Assembly (NCBI RefSeq): GCF_007858275.1
Contig: NZ_VFEV01000004.1
Span: forward strand, 1-64,000
Source of the DNA: Pseudomonas proteolytica
GTDB lineage: Bacteria; Pseudomonadota; Gammaproteobacteria; Pseudomonadales; Pseudomonadaceae
Length of the DNA stretch: 64,000 nucleotides
Direction of reading: 5' to 3'
Numbering within the stretch: position 1 is the stretch's first letter; each line of letters starts with the position of its first letter. The notes below the pieces were generated by a model that made no database searches, had not been told where the DNA came from, and saw only the letters and a program-made list of their open reading frames with translations. The translations under genes and the position numbers were made by a program. Positions 47,807 to 59,320 of the stretch are shown here, one piece after another.

Positions 47807-49309
47807 ATGCCCACTGCCCTCCACCGTTTCATCCTGGCCTGCCTGCTGTTGCTGCCCCTGGCCGCACACGCAGGCGATGCCGAAGACTTCCTCGCGGCCA
47901 ACCCCATGCAACAGGCCAAACTGTTGCAAGACTGGGCCGCCCAGCCCGACCCGGCGCGCATCGAGTTGGTCAACGCCTTGCAACAAGGCCAAGTCAGCGT
48001 CAACGGCGAAACCAAGACCGTACGCCTGAACAACCGCCTGCGTGGCTTGATCAACAACGTGCAGGCCAGCCAGCAACTGCTCGCCGCCGACCCCAAGGTC
48101 CGCCTGGCCGCTGCCCAAACCCTGCAAAAAAGCGCGCAACCTGCGCAACTGAAATTCCTCGACCAGCAACTCGCCAGCGAAACCAATGACGAGGTACACA
48201 GCGCTCTGGGCCTGGCCCTGGCCAACCTGCAACTGGTCGACCCCGACCCGGCCGTGCGCCTGGCCGCCGTGCGTCTGCTGGGCAGCACCGGCGACCCACT
48301 GGCCCGCACGCGCCTGGAAGCGCTGCTGGCGCCTGGCGTAGAAACCGATGCCGGGGTGCACACCGCCGCCGAAACCAGCCTGGCCCAGGTCAAGCGCAAG
48401 CTGCTGGTGGGCGAGGTGCTTGGCCAGGCCTTCAGCGGCATGTCCCTGGGCTCGATCCTGTTGCTGGCGGCCCTGGGCCTGGCGATCACCTTCGGCCTGC
48501 TCGGCGTGATCAATATGGCCCACGGCGAGATGCTGATGCTCGGTGCCTACTCCACCTATGTGGTGCAGTTGCTGATGCAGCGCTACGTGCCCCAGGCCAT
48601 CGAGTTCTACCCGTTGCTCGCGCTGCCGGTGGCGTTTTTTGTCACCGCCGGCATCGGCATGGCGCTGGAGCGCACGGTGATCCGCCATCTCTACGGCCGG
48701 CCGCTGGAAACCCTGCTGGCCACCTGGGGCATCAGCCTGATGCTGATCCAACTGGTGCGCTTGCTGTTCGGCGCACAGAACGTCGAAGTGGCCAACCCGG
48801 CCTGGCTGTCGGGCGGGATCCAGGTGCTGCCCAACCTGGTGCTGCCGTACAACCGCATCGTCATCATCGGCTTTGCGTTGTGCGTGGTGGTGCTGACCTG
48901 GCTGCTGCTGAACAAGACCCGCCTGGGCCTCAACGTGCGCGCCGTGACCCAGAACCGCAACATGGCCGCCTGCTGCGGCGTGCCCACCGGGCGCGTGGAC
49001 ATGCTCGCCTTTGGCCTCGGCTCGGGCATCGCAGGCTTAGGTGGCGTGGCCCTGAGCCAGATCGGCAACGTCGGCCCGGACCTGGGCCAGAGCTACATCA
49101 TCGACTCGTTCCTGGTGGTGGTACTCGGCGGCGTCGGCCAACTGGCCGGCAGTGTCATGGCCGCCTTCGGCCTGGGGATTGCCAACAAGATTCTTGAACC
49201 GCAGATCGGTGCCGTGCTCGGCAAGATCCTGATCCTCGCGCTGATCATTCTGTTTATCCAGAAACGCCCGCAAGGACTCTTCGCACTGAAAGGACGGGTG
49301 ATCGACTGA
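47807..49309 (+). CDS. urtB: urea ABC transporter permease UrtB
   Basis: A 500-aa permease with a signal-like N-terminus (about 1-22) and an unusual long extracytoplasmic extension (about 23-205, helical repeats such as DPKVRLAAAQTLQ and DPAVRLAAVRLLG), then a LivH-type domain with about eight helices from residue 210 (SLGSILLLAALGLAITFGLLG). ATG 47807 has AGGA 9 nt upstream; a TTG two codons earlier is rejected. Its stop overlaps the urtC start by one base. Confidence 0.95.
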   Translation: MPTALHRFILACLLLLPLAAHAGDAEDFLAANPMQQAKLLQDWAAQPDPARIELVNALQQGQVSVNGETKTVRLNNRLRGLINNVQASQQLLAADPKVRLAAAQTLQKSAQPAQLKFLDQQLASETNDEVHSALGLALANLQLVDPDPAVRLAAVRLLGSTGDPLARTRLEALLAPGVETDAGVHTAAETSLAQVKRKLLVGEVLGQAFSGMSLGSILLLAALGLAITFGLLGVINMAHGEMLMLGAYSTYVVQLLMQRYVPQAIEFYPLLALPVAFFVTAGIGMALERTVIRHLYGRPLETLLATWGISLMLIQLVRLLFGAQNVEVANPAWLSGGIQVLPNLVLPYNRIVIIGFALCVVVLTWLLLNKTRLGLNVRAVTQNRNMAACCGVPTGRVDMLAFGLGSGIAGLGGVALSQIGNVGPDLGQSYIIDSFLVVVLGGVGQLAGSVMAAFGLGIANKILEPQIGAVLGKILILALIILFIQKRPQGLFALKGRVID

Positions 49310-50388
49310 TGAACCAGCCATTGATGCTCACGGCCGCGCAAAAGGCCGGCCCCAAGGTGACGATTGCGGTGGGCGCGGTGATCCTCGCCGTGCTGCTGGC
49401 GTTGCCGCTGCTGTCGCTGTTGCCCGCAGAGAGTGCATTCCACGTCTCGGCCTACACCCTGACCCTGGTGGGCAAGATCCTCTGCTACGCCATCGTCGCC
49501 CTGGCCCTGGACCTGGTGTGGGGCTACGCCGGCATGTTGTCCCTGGGCCACGGCCTGTTCTTTGCCCTCGGCGGTTACGCGATGGGCATGTACCTGATGC
49601 GCCAGGCCGCCGGCAGCGAGTTGCCGGCGTTCATGACCTTCCTGTCGTGGACCGAACTGCCGTGGTATTGGGTCGGCACCGAACACTTCCTCTGGGCCCT
49701 GTGCCTGGTGGTATTGGCGCCGGGGTTGCTGGCGCTGGTGTTCGGCTTCTTCGCCTTCCGCTCACGGATCAAGGGCGTGTATTTCTCGATCATGACCCAG
49801 GCCCTGACCTTTGCCGGGATGCTGTTGTTTTTCCGCAACGAGACCGGCTTTGGCGGCAATAACGGCTTTACCAACTTCCGCAGCATCCTGGGCTTTGGCA
49901 TCACCGAACCCGGCACCCGTGCGGTGCTGTTCCTGGCCACGGTGCTGCTGTTGGTGGGCAGCCTGTTTATCGGCTGGCGCCTGGCCCGGAGCAAGTTCGG
50001 CCGCGTGCTGACGGCCCTGCGCGATGCAGAAAACCGCCTGATGTTCTGCGGCTACGACCCCCGTGGTTTCAAGCTGTTTGTCTGGGTGTTGAGCGCCGTG
50101 CTGTGCGGCCTGGCCGGGGCGCTGTACGTGCCGCAGGTGGGCATCATCAACCCCAGCGAAATGTCACCGACCAACTCCATCGAAGCCGCCGTGTGGGTCG
50201 CCCTGGGCGGGCGCGGCACGCTGATCGGCCCGCTGCTGGGTGCCGGCGTGGTCAACGGCATGAAGAGCTGGTTCACCGTGGCCTTCCCGGAGTACTGGCT
50301 GTTCTTCCTTGGGGCGCTGTTCATCATCGTCACCCTGTACCTGCCCAAGGGCATCATCGGCCTGTTGAAGAAAAGGGGCGAACAATGA
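49309..50388 (+). CDS. urtC: urea ABC transporter permease UrtC
   Basis: A 359-aa LivM-type permease with about ten helices. Motifs: LALDLVWGYAGMLSLGHGLFFALGGYAMG and ALRDAENRLMFCGYDPRGFKLFVWVLSA. It pairs with UrtB to form the channel. It overlaps urtB by one base and urtD by four (ATGA), indicating coupled translation. Confidence 0.96.
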   Translation: MNQPLMLTAAQKAGPKVTIAVGAVILAVLLALPLLSLLPAESAFHVSAYTLTLVGKILCYAIVALALDLVWGYAGMLSLGHGLFFALGGYAMGMYLMRQAAGSELPAFMTFLSWTELPWYWVGTEHFLWALCLVVLAPGLLALVFGFFAFRSRIKGVYFSIMTQALTFAGMLLFFRNETGFGGNNGFTNFRSILGFGITEPGTRAVLFLATVLLLVGSLFIGWRLARSKFGRVLTALRDAENRLMFCGYDPRGFKLFVWVLSAVLCGLAGALYVPQVGIINPSEMSPTNSIEAAVWVALGGRGTLIGPLLGAGVVNGMKSWFTVAFPEYWLFFLGALFIIVTLYLPKGIIGLLKKRGEQ

Positions 50389-51245
50389 GAGTCACGGCAA
50401 CCGACCAGTTCATGCTCGAACCGATCATCGAACCGAACCGCGACCAGGGCACCAGCCGCGATGCCATCGGCCTCGGCCAGGCCGCCGGCAAAGGCCTGAA
50501 CACCCGCCACGGCACGATCCTGACCCTGGAAGACATCAGCGTCAGCTTCGACGGCTTCAAGGCCCTCAATGACTTGAACCTGTACATCGGCGTTGGCGAA
50601 CTGCGTTGCATCATCGGCCCCAATGGCGCAGGCAAAACCACCCTGATGGACGTGATCACCGGCAAGACCCGCCCCAGTCACGGCAAGGCCTGGTTCGGCG
50701 AAACCCTGGACCTGACCCGCATGAGCGAAGTGCAGATCGCCCAGGCCGGCATCGGCCGCAAGTTCCAGAAGCCCACGGTGTTCGAAGCCCTGAGCGTGTT
50801 CGAGAACCTGGAGCTGGCGCAGAAGACCGACAAATCGGTATGGGCCAGCCTGCGCGCACGCCTTGGCGGGGAACAGAAGGACCGCATCGAAGAGGTGCTG
50901 GACACCATCCGCCTTAGCGCGTCGGCACAACGCCCGGCCGGCTTGCTGTCCCACGGCCAGAAGCAGTTCCTGGAAATCGGCATGCTACTGATGCAAGACC
51001 CACAGCTGTTGCTGCTCGACGAGCCGGTGGCCGGCATGACCGACGCCGAGACCGAGTTCACCGCCGAACTGTTCAAGCGCCTGGCGGGCAAGCATTCGCT
51101 GATGGTGGTGGAGCACGACATGGGCTTTGTCGGCTCGATTGCCGACCACGTCACGGTGTTGCACCAGGGCAGTGTGCTGGCCGAAGGGTCGCTGGAACAG
51201 GTGCAGGAAAACGAGCGCGTCATCGAGGTGTACCTCGGTCGCTGA
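50385..51245 (+). CDS. urtD: urea ABC transporter ATP-binding protein UrtD
   Basis: A 286-aa LivG-type ATPase: Walker A GPNGAGKTT, signature LSHGQKQFLEIGM, Walker B LLLLDEPVAGM and VVEHDMGFV as the H-loop. The roughly 40-residue N-terminal extension before the ATPase core (MRVTATDQFMLEPIIEP...) is seen in Pseudomonas UrtD. Start at 50385 within the urtC stop. A REPIN separates it from urtE. Confidence 0.95.
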   Translation: MRVTATDQFMLEPIIEPNRDQGTSRDAIGLGQAAGKGLNTRHGTILTLEDISVSFDGFKALNDLNLYIGVGELRCIIGPNGAGKTTLMDVITGKTRPSHGKAWFGETLDLTRMSEVQIAQAGIGRKFQKPTVFEALSVFENLELAQKTDKSVWASLRARLGGEQKDRIEEVLDTIRLSASAQRPAGLLSHGQKQFLEIGMLLMQDPQLLLLDEPVAGMTDAETEFTAELFKRLAGKHSLMVVEHDMGFVGSIADHVTVLHQGSVLAEGSLEQVQENERVIEVYLGR

Positions 51246-51264
51246 ACCCGATGCGGATTGCTCT

Positions 51265-51381
51265 CTGTAGGAGCGAGCTTGGCTCCGGGCGGCGTTCCGA
51301 CGAAGATCGTCAACGATAACGCGCCGAGCCTGAATGCCCGCGGTGCCTTGGCGTTTTTCGCGAGCACGCTCGCTCCTACAG
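51265..51381. repeat. REPIN within the urt operon (urtD-urtE)
   Basis: CTGTAGGAGCGAGCTTGGCT and its facing partner ending CGCTCGCTCCTACAG. The left core carries mismatches (GGCTCCGGG), so this copy is partly decayed. Confidence 0.83.
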
Positions 51382-51402
51382 GGAATTGAGGAGAGTTTGA
51401 AC

Positions 51403-52101
51403 ATGCTGCAAGTCGACAAATTGCACCAGTACTACGGCGGCAGCCATATCCTGCGCGGCCTGTCCTTTGACGTGAAAGTCGGTGAAGTCACCTGCCTGCT
51501 CGGCCGTAACGGTGTGGGCAAAACCACCCTGCTCAAATGCCTGATGGGCCTGTTGCCCGCCAAGGAAGGCGCGGTGAACTGGGAAGGCAAGGCCATCACC
51601 GGTTTCAAGCCGCACCAGCGGGTACACGCCGGCATTGCCTACGTGCCCCAGGGCCGGGAGATTTTCGGCCGGCTGACGGTGGAAGAAAACCTGCTGATGG
51701 GCCTGTCGCGTTTTCCCGGCAGCGAAGCCAAGCAAGTCCCGGCGTTTATCTACGAGCTGTTCCCGGTGCTGCTGCAAATGAAGCATCGGCGCGGTGGCGA
51801 CCTGTCTGGCGGCCAGCAGCAACAACTGGCCATCGGCCGCGCCCTGGCCAGCCGTCCGCGCCTGCTGATCCTCGACGAGCCCACCGAAGGCATCCAGCCC
51901 TCGGTGATCAAGGAGATCGGTGCGGTGATCAAGAAACTTGCCGAGCGCGGCGACATGGCGATTTTGCTGGTGGAGCAGTTCTACGACTTCGCCGCCGAAC
52001 TGGCCGATCAATACCTGGTGATGTCCCGCGGGGAAATCGTCCAGCAAGGCCGTGGTGAAAATATGGAGGCCGAGGGTGTACGCGGCCTGGTTACCATCTA
52101 A
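51403..52101 (+). CDS. urtE: urea ABC transporter ATP-binding protein UrtE
   Basis: A 232-aa LivF-type ATPase: Walker A GRNGVGKTT, signature LSGGQQQQLAIGRALASRP, Walker B LLILDEPTEGIQPS. GAGGAG lies upstream of ATG 51403. The longer frame running back into the REPIN is not coding. It ends the transporter; ureD begins 30 bp later, linking urea import to urea hydrolysis. Confidence 0.96.
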   Translation: MLQVDKLHQYYGGSHILRGLSFDVKVGEVTCLLGRNGVGKTTLLKCLMGLLPAKEGAVNWEGKAITGFKPHQRVHAGIAYVPQGREIFGRLTVEENLLMGLSRFPGSEAKQVPAFIYELFPVLLQMKHRRGGDLSGGQQQQLAIGRALASRPRLLILDEPTEGIQPSVIKEIGAVIKKLAERGDMAILLVEQFYDFAAELADQYLVMSRGEIVQQGRGENMEAEGVRGLVTI

Positions 52102-52131
52102 TCTGTAGCGTCTTGTCGATAAGCCCAAACC

Positions 52132-52971
52132 ATGACTGTGCCTGCCCCCACCGCCCTGTTCACCCCCAGCTGGCACGCCGCGCTGGAGTTGGGCTATGCA
52201 CGATTCGGCGCGACCACGCGCCCGGTACTGCGCCGCCACCTGGGCCCGCTGCGGGTGCAAAAACACCTGTACGCCGAAGGCCCCGAGGTGTGCCAGCACA
52301 TCATCGTGCACCCGCCGGGCGGGATTGCCGGTGGGGATCGCCTGGATATCACCGCCCATCTGGCTGAGGGCGCGTGGGCGCAATTGACCAGCCCCGGCGC
52401 CGCCAAGTGGTATCGCGCCAGCGGGCCGGCCTACCAGCAGGTGGTGTTGACGGTCGAGGCCGGCGCCACCCTGGAGTGGCTGCCCCAGGAAACCATCGTG
52501 TTCAGCGCCGCCCAGGCCGAACTCAGCACGCGCATCAACCTCGAAGGCGACGCCCGGCTGTTCTACTGGGACGTGGTGGCGCTAGGGCGCCCGGCCAGTG
52601 GCGAGCGTTTCGACCGTGGGCACTTTCAGTCGCACCTGGATATCCGCCGCGACGGCCAGTTGCTGTGGCATGAGCGCCAACGCATTGTGGGCGACGACGG
52701 CCTGCTCGACTCGCCGATTGGCCTGGATGGGCAGCCGGTGTTTGCCACGTTGCTGGTGAGCGGGGAAATCGATACCGAACTGCTTGAACAATGCCGTGCG
52801 CTGCCGCATGCAGTACGTGGCGACCTGACCCAACTGCCGGGTTTGCTGGTGGCGCGCTGCCTGGCCAGCGAGACGTTACTGGCGCGGGCCTGGTTGATTG
52901 ATCTGTGGCGGCTGTTGCGCCCGGCATTGCTGGGGCGTGAGGCCATACCACCAAGAATTTGGAACACATGA
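52132..52971 (+). CDS. ureD: urease accessory protein UreD
   Basis: A 279-aa nickel-metallocentre assembly protein (UreD/UreH) that forms the apo-urease activation complex with UreF and UreG. Typical segments: [35 protein letters not shown] and [14 protein letters not shown]. ureE, ureF and ureG are not in this window. A REPIN separates it from ureA. Confidence 0.95.
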   Translation: MTVPAPTALFTPSWHAALELGYARFGATTRPVLRRHLGPLRVQKHLYAEGPEVCQHIIVHPPGGIAGGDRLDITAHLAEGAWAQLTSPGAAKWYRASGPAYQQVVLTVEAGATLEWLPQETIVFSAAQAELSTRINLEGDARLFYWDVVALGRPASGERFDRGHFQSHLDIRRDGQLLWHERQRIVGDDGLLDSPIGLDGQPVFATLLVSGEIDTELLEQCRALPHAVRGDLTQLPGLLVARCLASETLLARAWLIDLWRLLRPALLGREAIPPRIWNT

Positions 52972-52977
52972 GATCAA

Positions 52978-53070
52978 AATGTGGGAGCGGGCTTGCTCGC
53001 GAATGCGGTGTATCAGTCAACATATCCATTACTGACCCACCGCATTCGCGAGCAAGCCCGCTCCCACATT
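52978..53070. repeat. REPIN between ureD and ureA
   Basis: Facing GTGGGAGCGGGCTTGCTCGC cores with AATGTGGG / CCCACATT ends. The ureA frame is open through it, giving a false extension. Confidence 0.9.
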
Positions 53071-53115
53071 GGACCTGTGTTGTTAATAATTGTTTTTCAA
53101 AACGGATTGCTGACC

Positions 53116-53418
53116 ATGGACCTGACCCCACGGGAAAAAGACAAACTGCTGATCTTCACCGCAGGCCTGGTGGCCGAACGCCGCCTGGCGCGCGGGGTGA
53201 AGCTTAACTACCCGGAAACCATCGCCTACATCTCCGCCGCCCTGCTCGAGGGCGCGCGCGACGGGCGCACGGTGGCCGACCTGATGCACTTTGGCACCAC
53301 CCTGCTCAGTCGCGAGCAAGTGATGGAAGGCATCCCGGAGATGATCCCGGATATCCAGGTCGAAGCCACCTTCCCCGACGGCACCAAGCTGGTGACCGTC
53401 CACCAACCCATCGCCTGA
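53116..53418 (+). CDS. ureA: urease gamma subunit
   Basis: The 100-aa smallest subunit of nickel urease, which hydrolyses urea to ammonia and carbamate. It starts [47 protein letters not shown] is highly conserved. I use ATG 53116, which gives the invariant length. A GNAT gene follows after 9 bp. Confidence 0.98.
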   Translation: MDLTPREKDKLLIFTAGLVAERRLARGVKLNYPETIAYISAALLEGARDGRTVADLMHFGTTLLSREQVMEGIPEMIPDIQVEATFPDGTKLVTVHQPIA

Positions 53419-53427
53419 GGCCCAGCC

Positions 53428-54799
<1,372 letters not shown>

Positions 54800-54805
54800 G
54801 GCCTC

Positions 54806-54870
54806 ATCGCAGGCAAGCCAGCTCCCACATGGGAATGCATTTCAAATGTGGGAGCTGGCTTGCCTGCGAT
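54806..54870. repeat. REP pair between ureB and ureC, opposite polarity
   Basis: ATCGCAGGCAAGCCAGCTCC ... GGAGCTGGCTTGCCTGCGAT is a 65-bp inverted repeat. Here the GTGGGAG ends face inward, the reverse of most elements in the window; the element at 60614-60700 shares this polarity. Confidence 0.85.
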
Positions 54871-54910
54871 AGCGGATTCACATTCAACACAAATTCTTCA
54901 GGACACCCCT

Positions 54911-56611
54911 ATGAAAATCAGCCGCCAAGCCTACGCCGACATGTTCGGCCCCACCGTCGGCGACAAGGTCCGCCTGGCCGATACCGAGCTGTGGATTGAA
55001 GTGGAACAGGACTTCACCACCTACGGCGAAGAAGTGAAGTTCGGCGGCGGCAAAGTTATCCGCGACGGCCAGGGCCAGAGCCAACTGCTGGCCGCCGACG
55101 TGGTCGACACGGTGATCACCAACGCGCTGATCATCGATCACTGGGGTATCGTCAAGGCCGATGTCGGCCTGAAGAACGGGCGTATCGCCGGGATCGGCAA
55201 GGCCGGCAACCCGGATATCCAGCCGGGCGTGACCCTGGCCATCGGCGCCAGCACCGAAGTGATTGCCGGCGAAGGCATGATCCTCACCGCCGGCGGCATC
55301 GACACCCATGTGCACTTCATCTGCCCGCAGCAGATCGAAGAGGCGCTGACCAGTGGCGTCACCACCATGATCGGCGGCGGCACCGGGCCGGCCACCGGCA
55401 CCAACGCTACCACCTGCACCTCGGGCCCGTGGCACCTGGCGCGCATGCTGCAGGCCAGCGATGCGTTCCCGATGAACATTGGCTTTACCGGCAAGGGCAA
55501 CGCCAGCCTGCCTGAGCCGTTGATCGAACAGGTCAAGGCCGGGGCGATTGGCTTGAAGCTGCATGAAGACTGGGGCACCACCCCGGCGAGCATCGACAAC
55601 TGCCTGAGCGTGGCCGACGAATACGATGTGCAGGTGGCGATCCACAGCGACACCCTCAACGAGTCCGGTTTTGTCGAAACCACTCTCGCCGCGCTCAAGG
55701 GGCGCACCATCCACACCTACCACACCGAAGGGGCCGGCGGCGGGCACGCGCCGGATATCATCAAGGCCTGCGGTTTCCCCAACGTGCTGCCCAGCTCCAC
55801 CAACCCGACCCGGCCATTCACCCGCAATACCATCGATGAGCACCTGGACATGTTGATGGTCTGCCATCACCTGGACCCGAGCATTGCCGAAGACGTGGCC
55901 TTCGCCGAAAGCCGCATCCGCCGCGAAACCATCGCCGCCGAAGATATCCTGCATGACCTTGGCGCATTCTCGATGATCAGCTCCGACAGTCAGGCCATGG
56001 GCCGCGTGGGCGAGGTGATCATGCGCACCTGGCAAACCGCCGACAAAATGAAAAAACAACGCGGGCCGCTGCCGGGGGACGGAGCAGGCAACGATAACTT
56101 CCGTGCCAAGCGCTACATCGCCAAGTACACCATCAACCCGGCGATCACCCATGGCATCAGCCATGAAGTGGGCTCGATCGAGGTGGGCAAGTGGGCCGAC
56201 CTGGTGCTGTGGCGCCCGGCGTTCTTCGGGATCAAGCCCACGTTGATTCTCAAGGGTGGGGCGATTGCCTCAAGCCTGATGGGCGATATCAACGGCTCGA
56301 TCCCTACGCCGCAGCCGGTCCACTACCGGCCGATGTTCGCCAGCTTCGGCAGCGCGCTGCACGCCACCAGCCTGACGTTTATCAGCCAGGCCGCACTGGC
56401 CGAGGGCCTGCCGCAAGCCCTGGGCCTGAAGAAGCAGATCGGGGTGGTCAAGGGCTGCCGCCAGGTGCAGAAAACCGACCTGATCCACAACGACTACCTG
56501 CCCGAGATCGAGGTAGATCCGCAGACCTATCAGGTCAAGGCCGACGGTGTATTGCTGTGGTGCGAACCGGCGGATGTGTTGCCGATGGCCCAGCGTTACT
56601 TTCTATTCTGA
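54911..56611 (+). CDS. ureC: urease alpha subunit (catalytic)
   Basis: A 566-aa nickel amidohydrolase. Nickel ligands are visible: the HVH pair in [19 protein letters not shown], the carbamylated lysine in [12 protein letters not shown], histidines in [12 protein letters not shown] and [15 protein letters not shown], and the aspartate in [14 protein letters not shown]. The mobile-flap MVCHHLDPS is intact. ATG 54911 ([19 protein letters not shown]) is the conserved start; the upstream extension is REP sequence. Confidence 0.98.
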   Translation: MKISRQAYADMFGPTVGDKVRLADTELWIEVEQDFTTYGEEVKFGGGKVIRDGQGQSQLLAADVVDTVITNALIIDHWGIVKADVGLKNGRIAGIGKAGNPDIQPGVTLAIGASTEVIAGEGMILTAGGIDTHVHFICPQQIEEALTSGVTTMIGGGTGPATGTNATTCTSGPWHLARMLQASDAFPMNIGFTGKGNASLPEPLIEQVKAGAIGLKLHEDWGTTPASIDNCLSVADEYDVQVAIHSDTLNESGFVETTLAALKGRTIHTYHTEGAGGGHAPDIIKACGFPNVLPSSTNPTRPFTRNTIDEHLDMLMVCHHLDPSIAEDVAFAESRIRRETIAAEDILHDLGAFSMISSDSQAMGRVGEVIMRTWQTADKMKKQRGPLPGDGAGNDNFRAKRYIAKYTINPAITHGISHEVGSIEVGKWADLVLWRPAFFGIKPTLILKGGAIASSLMGDINGSIPTPQPVHYRPMFASFGSALHATSLTFISQAALAEGLPQALGLKKQIGVVKGCRQVQKTDLIHNDYLPEIEVDPQTYQVKADGVLLWCEPADVLPMAQRYFLF

Positions 56612-56648
56612 CCGTTCATCGGCATTAACCCTGTGTGCCAGTGAAGCG

Positions 56649-56680
56649 AAGAGGCGTAAGGCGCTACGATGCGCCTCTTT
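56649..56680 (+). terminator. Rho-independent terminator after ureC
   Basis: AAGAGGCG (56649-56656) pairs with CGCCTCTT (56672-56679) and runs into TTT. It closes the urea operon. It also argues that the next gene starts after it, at ATG 56707, rather than at the in-frame GTG 56635. Confidence 0.82.
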
Positions 56681-56706
56681 ACTGTCTTGCACTTGGGAAC
56701 CTGGCT

Positions 56707-57834
56707 ATGGGCCTATCCGAATTCATCGTGTTGCATGCCGAGCGGATCGTCGATGAATGGGAGCAGTTTGCCGAAACATTGACCCCGGCCGCCGACACCC
56801 TGAACCGCACGCAACTGCGCGACCACGCGCACTCGATCCTGCTGGCCGCCGCACGGGACATGAACACCCGCCAGAGCGCCGACGAACAAGCGGCCAAGGC
56901 CAAGGGCGAAGGCCCGGAGAAAACCCCAAGCCTGGACGAAGCCGCCGCCAGCCATGGCGAGCTACGTCATACCGTGGGTTTTGACCTGGTGCAGATGACC
57001 TCCGAGTTCCGCCACCTGCGGGCCTGTGTGATCCGGCTGTGGGTCGATAGCCTCGAGGTGCCGGACATGACGTACTTCCAGGACATGATCCGTTTCAATG
57101 AGGCCATCGACGAAGCCCTGGCCGAATCCACCGCGGCCTACGCCGAGCAGGTCAATCGCTCGCGGGATATTTTCCTCGCCATCCTCGGCCACGACCTGCG
57201 CGCACCGTTGCAGGCGGTGAACATGTCCACCGAGATGTTGCTGCGCAAAGTCGCGCTGGACAGCCAAGGCTTGAGCCTGGTGGGCAATATCAAAAATGGC
57301 GCCCGGCATATGGGGGCAATGGTCCGCGATCTATTGGAGTTTGTGCGCAGCCGGCTGGGCAGCAGCCTGCCGATCGAACCCAAGCCGATGAACCTGGCTG
57401 ACGCCGCGCAGGCCGCCATCGACGAAGCATGCGCTGGTCGCCCGGATTGCCAGGCCCATTTGCATGTCGAGGACGACACCCAGGGGCAGTGGGATCGTGG
57501 GCGAATCGATCAACTGCTGCAGAACCTGATTGGCAACGCGTTGCAGCACGGCCTCAACAGCCAGGCCGTGACCCTGAACCTCAAGGGCACGCCCGACACC
57601 GTGGAACTGAGCGTGCACAACTACGGCATCCCGATTCCCCAGGCGGCGCTGGGCACCGTCTTCGACCCGCTGGTACGCAGCGCCACTGAAGAACTGGGCA
57701 ACACCTCGACCAGCCTCGGGCTGGGGCTGTTTATCGTCAAGGAAGTGGTGCTGGCCCATCAGGGCACGATTGAAGTGACCTCCAGCGAGGCCGAAGGCAC
57801 CACATTCACCGTGGTGCTGCCGCGACGGTGCTAG
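56707..57834 (+). CDS. soluble sensor histidine kinase with RsbRD-like N-terminus
   Basis: A 375-aa histidine kinase without membrane helices. The N-terminal helical domain (about 1-145, MGLSEFIVLHAERIVDEWEQF...) looks like the RsbRD_N type found in stress-signalling proteins. HisKA follows with H162 (ILGHDLRAPLQAVN), then HATPase with NLIGNALQHG and SLGLGLFIVKEVVLAHQG. There is no receiver domain, and no response regulator adjacent. GGGAA lies 8 nt before ATG 56707. Its stimulus is probably cytoplasmic. Confidence 0.85.
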   Translation: MGLSEFIVLHAERIVDEWEQFAETLTPAADTLNRTQLRDHAHSILLAAARDMNTRQSADEQAAKAKGEGPEKTPSLDEAAASHGELRHTVGFDLVQMTSEFRHLRACVIRLWVDSLEVPDMTYFQDMIRFNEAIDEALAESTAAYAEQVNRSRDIFLAILGHDLRAPLQAVNMSTEMLLRKVALDSQGLSLVGNIKNGARHMGAMVRDLLEFVRSRLGSSLPIEPKPMNLADAAQAAIDEACAGRPDCQAHLHVEDDTQGQWDRGRIDQLLQNLIGNALQHGLNSQAVTLNLKGTPDTVELSVHNYGIPIPQAALGTVFDPLVRSATEELGNTSTSLGLGLFIVKEVVLAHQGTIEVTSSEAEGTTFTVVLPRRC

Positions 57835-57836
57835 TG

Positions 57837-58100
57837 CGATTGTTGTGACTAGTGGGCCTGTTGTGATGAGCCGGCTTGTCGTGGCGAGCGGGCTTGTTGT
57901 GGCGAGCGGGCTTGCCCCGCGCTGGGGTGCGAAGCAGCCCCAATAAAGTCACTGCATTCTTCCAGATACACCTCAGCGGCAGGGGATAGGGCTGCTTCGC
58001 ACCCCAGCGCGGGGCAAGCCCGCTCGCCACAACAAGCCCACTCATCACAACGGGCCCGCTTGCCACAACAAGCCCCCTGGTCACAGTAAGCCCGCTCCCC
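57837..58100. repeat. mirror-symmetric REP array
   Basis: A central REPIN (about 57895-58030, GCTGGGGTGCGAAGCAGCC cores) is flanked on both sides by two to three degenerate extra REP tails of 17-18 bp: TTGTGGCGAGCGGGCTTG-type on the left, and CAAGCCCGCTCGCCACAA-type on the right. The whole is an inverted repeat of arrays. It fills the 269-bp gap between the convergent kinase and cbpA genes. Confidence 0.82.
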
Positions 58101-58103
58101 CCC

Positions 58104-59048
58104 TTAGCGACCCCAGTTTTCCCGCGGATCAAAATCAGCCTTTTTCGCCAGCTCCTGCCACAACGCCTTGACCTCTTCGTCGCTGCTTTTGGGCATCACG
58201 GCCTTGAGCTGCACAAACAGATAGCCGCGTTGCCCGGCCTTGTTCAGCAAGCCATGGCCCTTGGCGCGCATGCGCTGGCCATTCTGGCTGCCGGCCGGGA
58301 CCTTGAGGTTGATCTTGCCGGTCAACGTCGGCACCGCGACTTCCGCGCCCAACGCCAGCTCCCAGGGGGCCAGAGGCAGGTTGATGATCAGGTTTTCGCC
58401 GTCGACTTCGAACTTGGGATGCGGCGCAAACTTGATGATCAGGTACAGGTCGCCATTGGCCCCACCGCCAATCCCCGGCGCGCCCTGGCCCTTGAGGCGG
58501 ATGCGCTCGCCATCGGCCACACCGGCCGGGATTTTTACATTCAGGCTCTTGGTGGTGTTGCTGACATGCCGGCCCGACGCATCGTATTGCGGAACCTGGA
58601 AGCTGATCGCCTTGGACTCGGTAGACAGGGTCTCTTCCAGGAATACTGGCAGCTCCATCTCCACATCCTGGCCGCGACGGCCGGGGCTGCGCCCTTGGGC
58701 ACCGCCAAAGCCATTGCCGCGCGAGCCGAAGATCGAGCTGAAGAAGTCCGAAAACTCGCCCGTATCCTGGCCACCGCCAAACCCGCCACGGCTCTGCCAG
58801 CCTGGCGGCCCCTGGAAGGGCTGACCGTGCTGGCCATAGCGGCGCAACTCGTCGTATTCGGCGCGCTTGTCTGCGCTTTTCAGCGCTTCATAGGCTTCCG
58901 AGGCGTCCTTGAACTTCGCTTCCGCGTCCTTTTCCTTGCTGACGTCGGGATGATACTTACGGGCCAGCTTGCGATAAGCGGCCTTGATTGTCTTGTCGTC
59001 GGCCGTCGGCTCGACACCAAGAATCTTGTAATAGTCTTTGAAATCCAT
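58104..59048 (-). CDS. cbpA: DnaJ-class curved DNA-binding co-chaperone CbpA
   Basis: A 314-aa type-B J-protein. J-domain residues 1-70 with H33-P-D35 ([17 protein letters not shown]), a Gly/Phe-rich linker (about 80-120), then two C-terminal beta domains ([32 protein letters not shown]). No zinc-finger cysteine repeats, so CbpA/DnaJB-like rather than DnaJ. I use ATG 59048 ([11 protein letters not shown]); the upstream extension is not conserved. It is divergent from an Hsp70 across 272 bp holding both promoters; no clear heat-shock promoter seen there. Confidence 0.93.
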   Translation of the reverse strand: MDFKDYYKILGVEPTADDKTIKAAYRKLARKYHPDVSKEKDAEAKFKDASEAYEALKSADKRAEYDELRRYGQHGQPFQGPPGWQSRGGFGGGQDTGEFSDFFSSIFGSRGNGFGGAQGRSPGRRGQDVEMELPVFLEETLSTESKAISFQVPQYDASGRHVSNTTKSLNVKIPAGVADGERIRLKGQGAPGIGGGANGDLYLIIKFAPHPKFEVDGENLIINLPLAPWELALGAEVAVPTLTGKINLKVPAGSQNGQRMRAKGHGLLNKAGQRGYLFVQLKAVMPKSSDEEVKALWQELAKKADFDPRENWGR

Positions 59049-59320
59049 GGGGGCATCACCATCCGTTATCGAGATCGCACAGTCGCGCCCTGCCTGCCGG
59101 GGCATCGCGGGGCGATTCGAGGTGCGTCAGAAAATTATCGGCGGCTTGCAGGACAAACTTGATCCTTTCGACAGCCACCAACCGTATGCACAGGAGTTGG
59201 GGGCAAAGAGCCGACCTTTCAAGGTAACAAGTCTGCTGTATTTAGCGGATAGTCGGCCTACGCATCTGCACGCGAGTGACATACACTGCGCGGCCGTTTT
59301 TTAACCGGAACCTGTTAGAC

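Noticed and set aside
56635-56706. GTG start at 56635 for the histidine kinase
   Set aside because: This segment contains the ureC terminator hairpin, and ATG 56707 has a ribosome site and begins the conserved domain.
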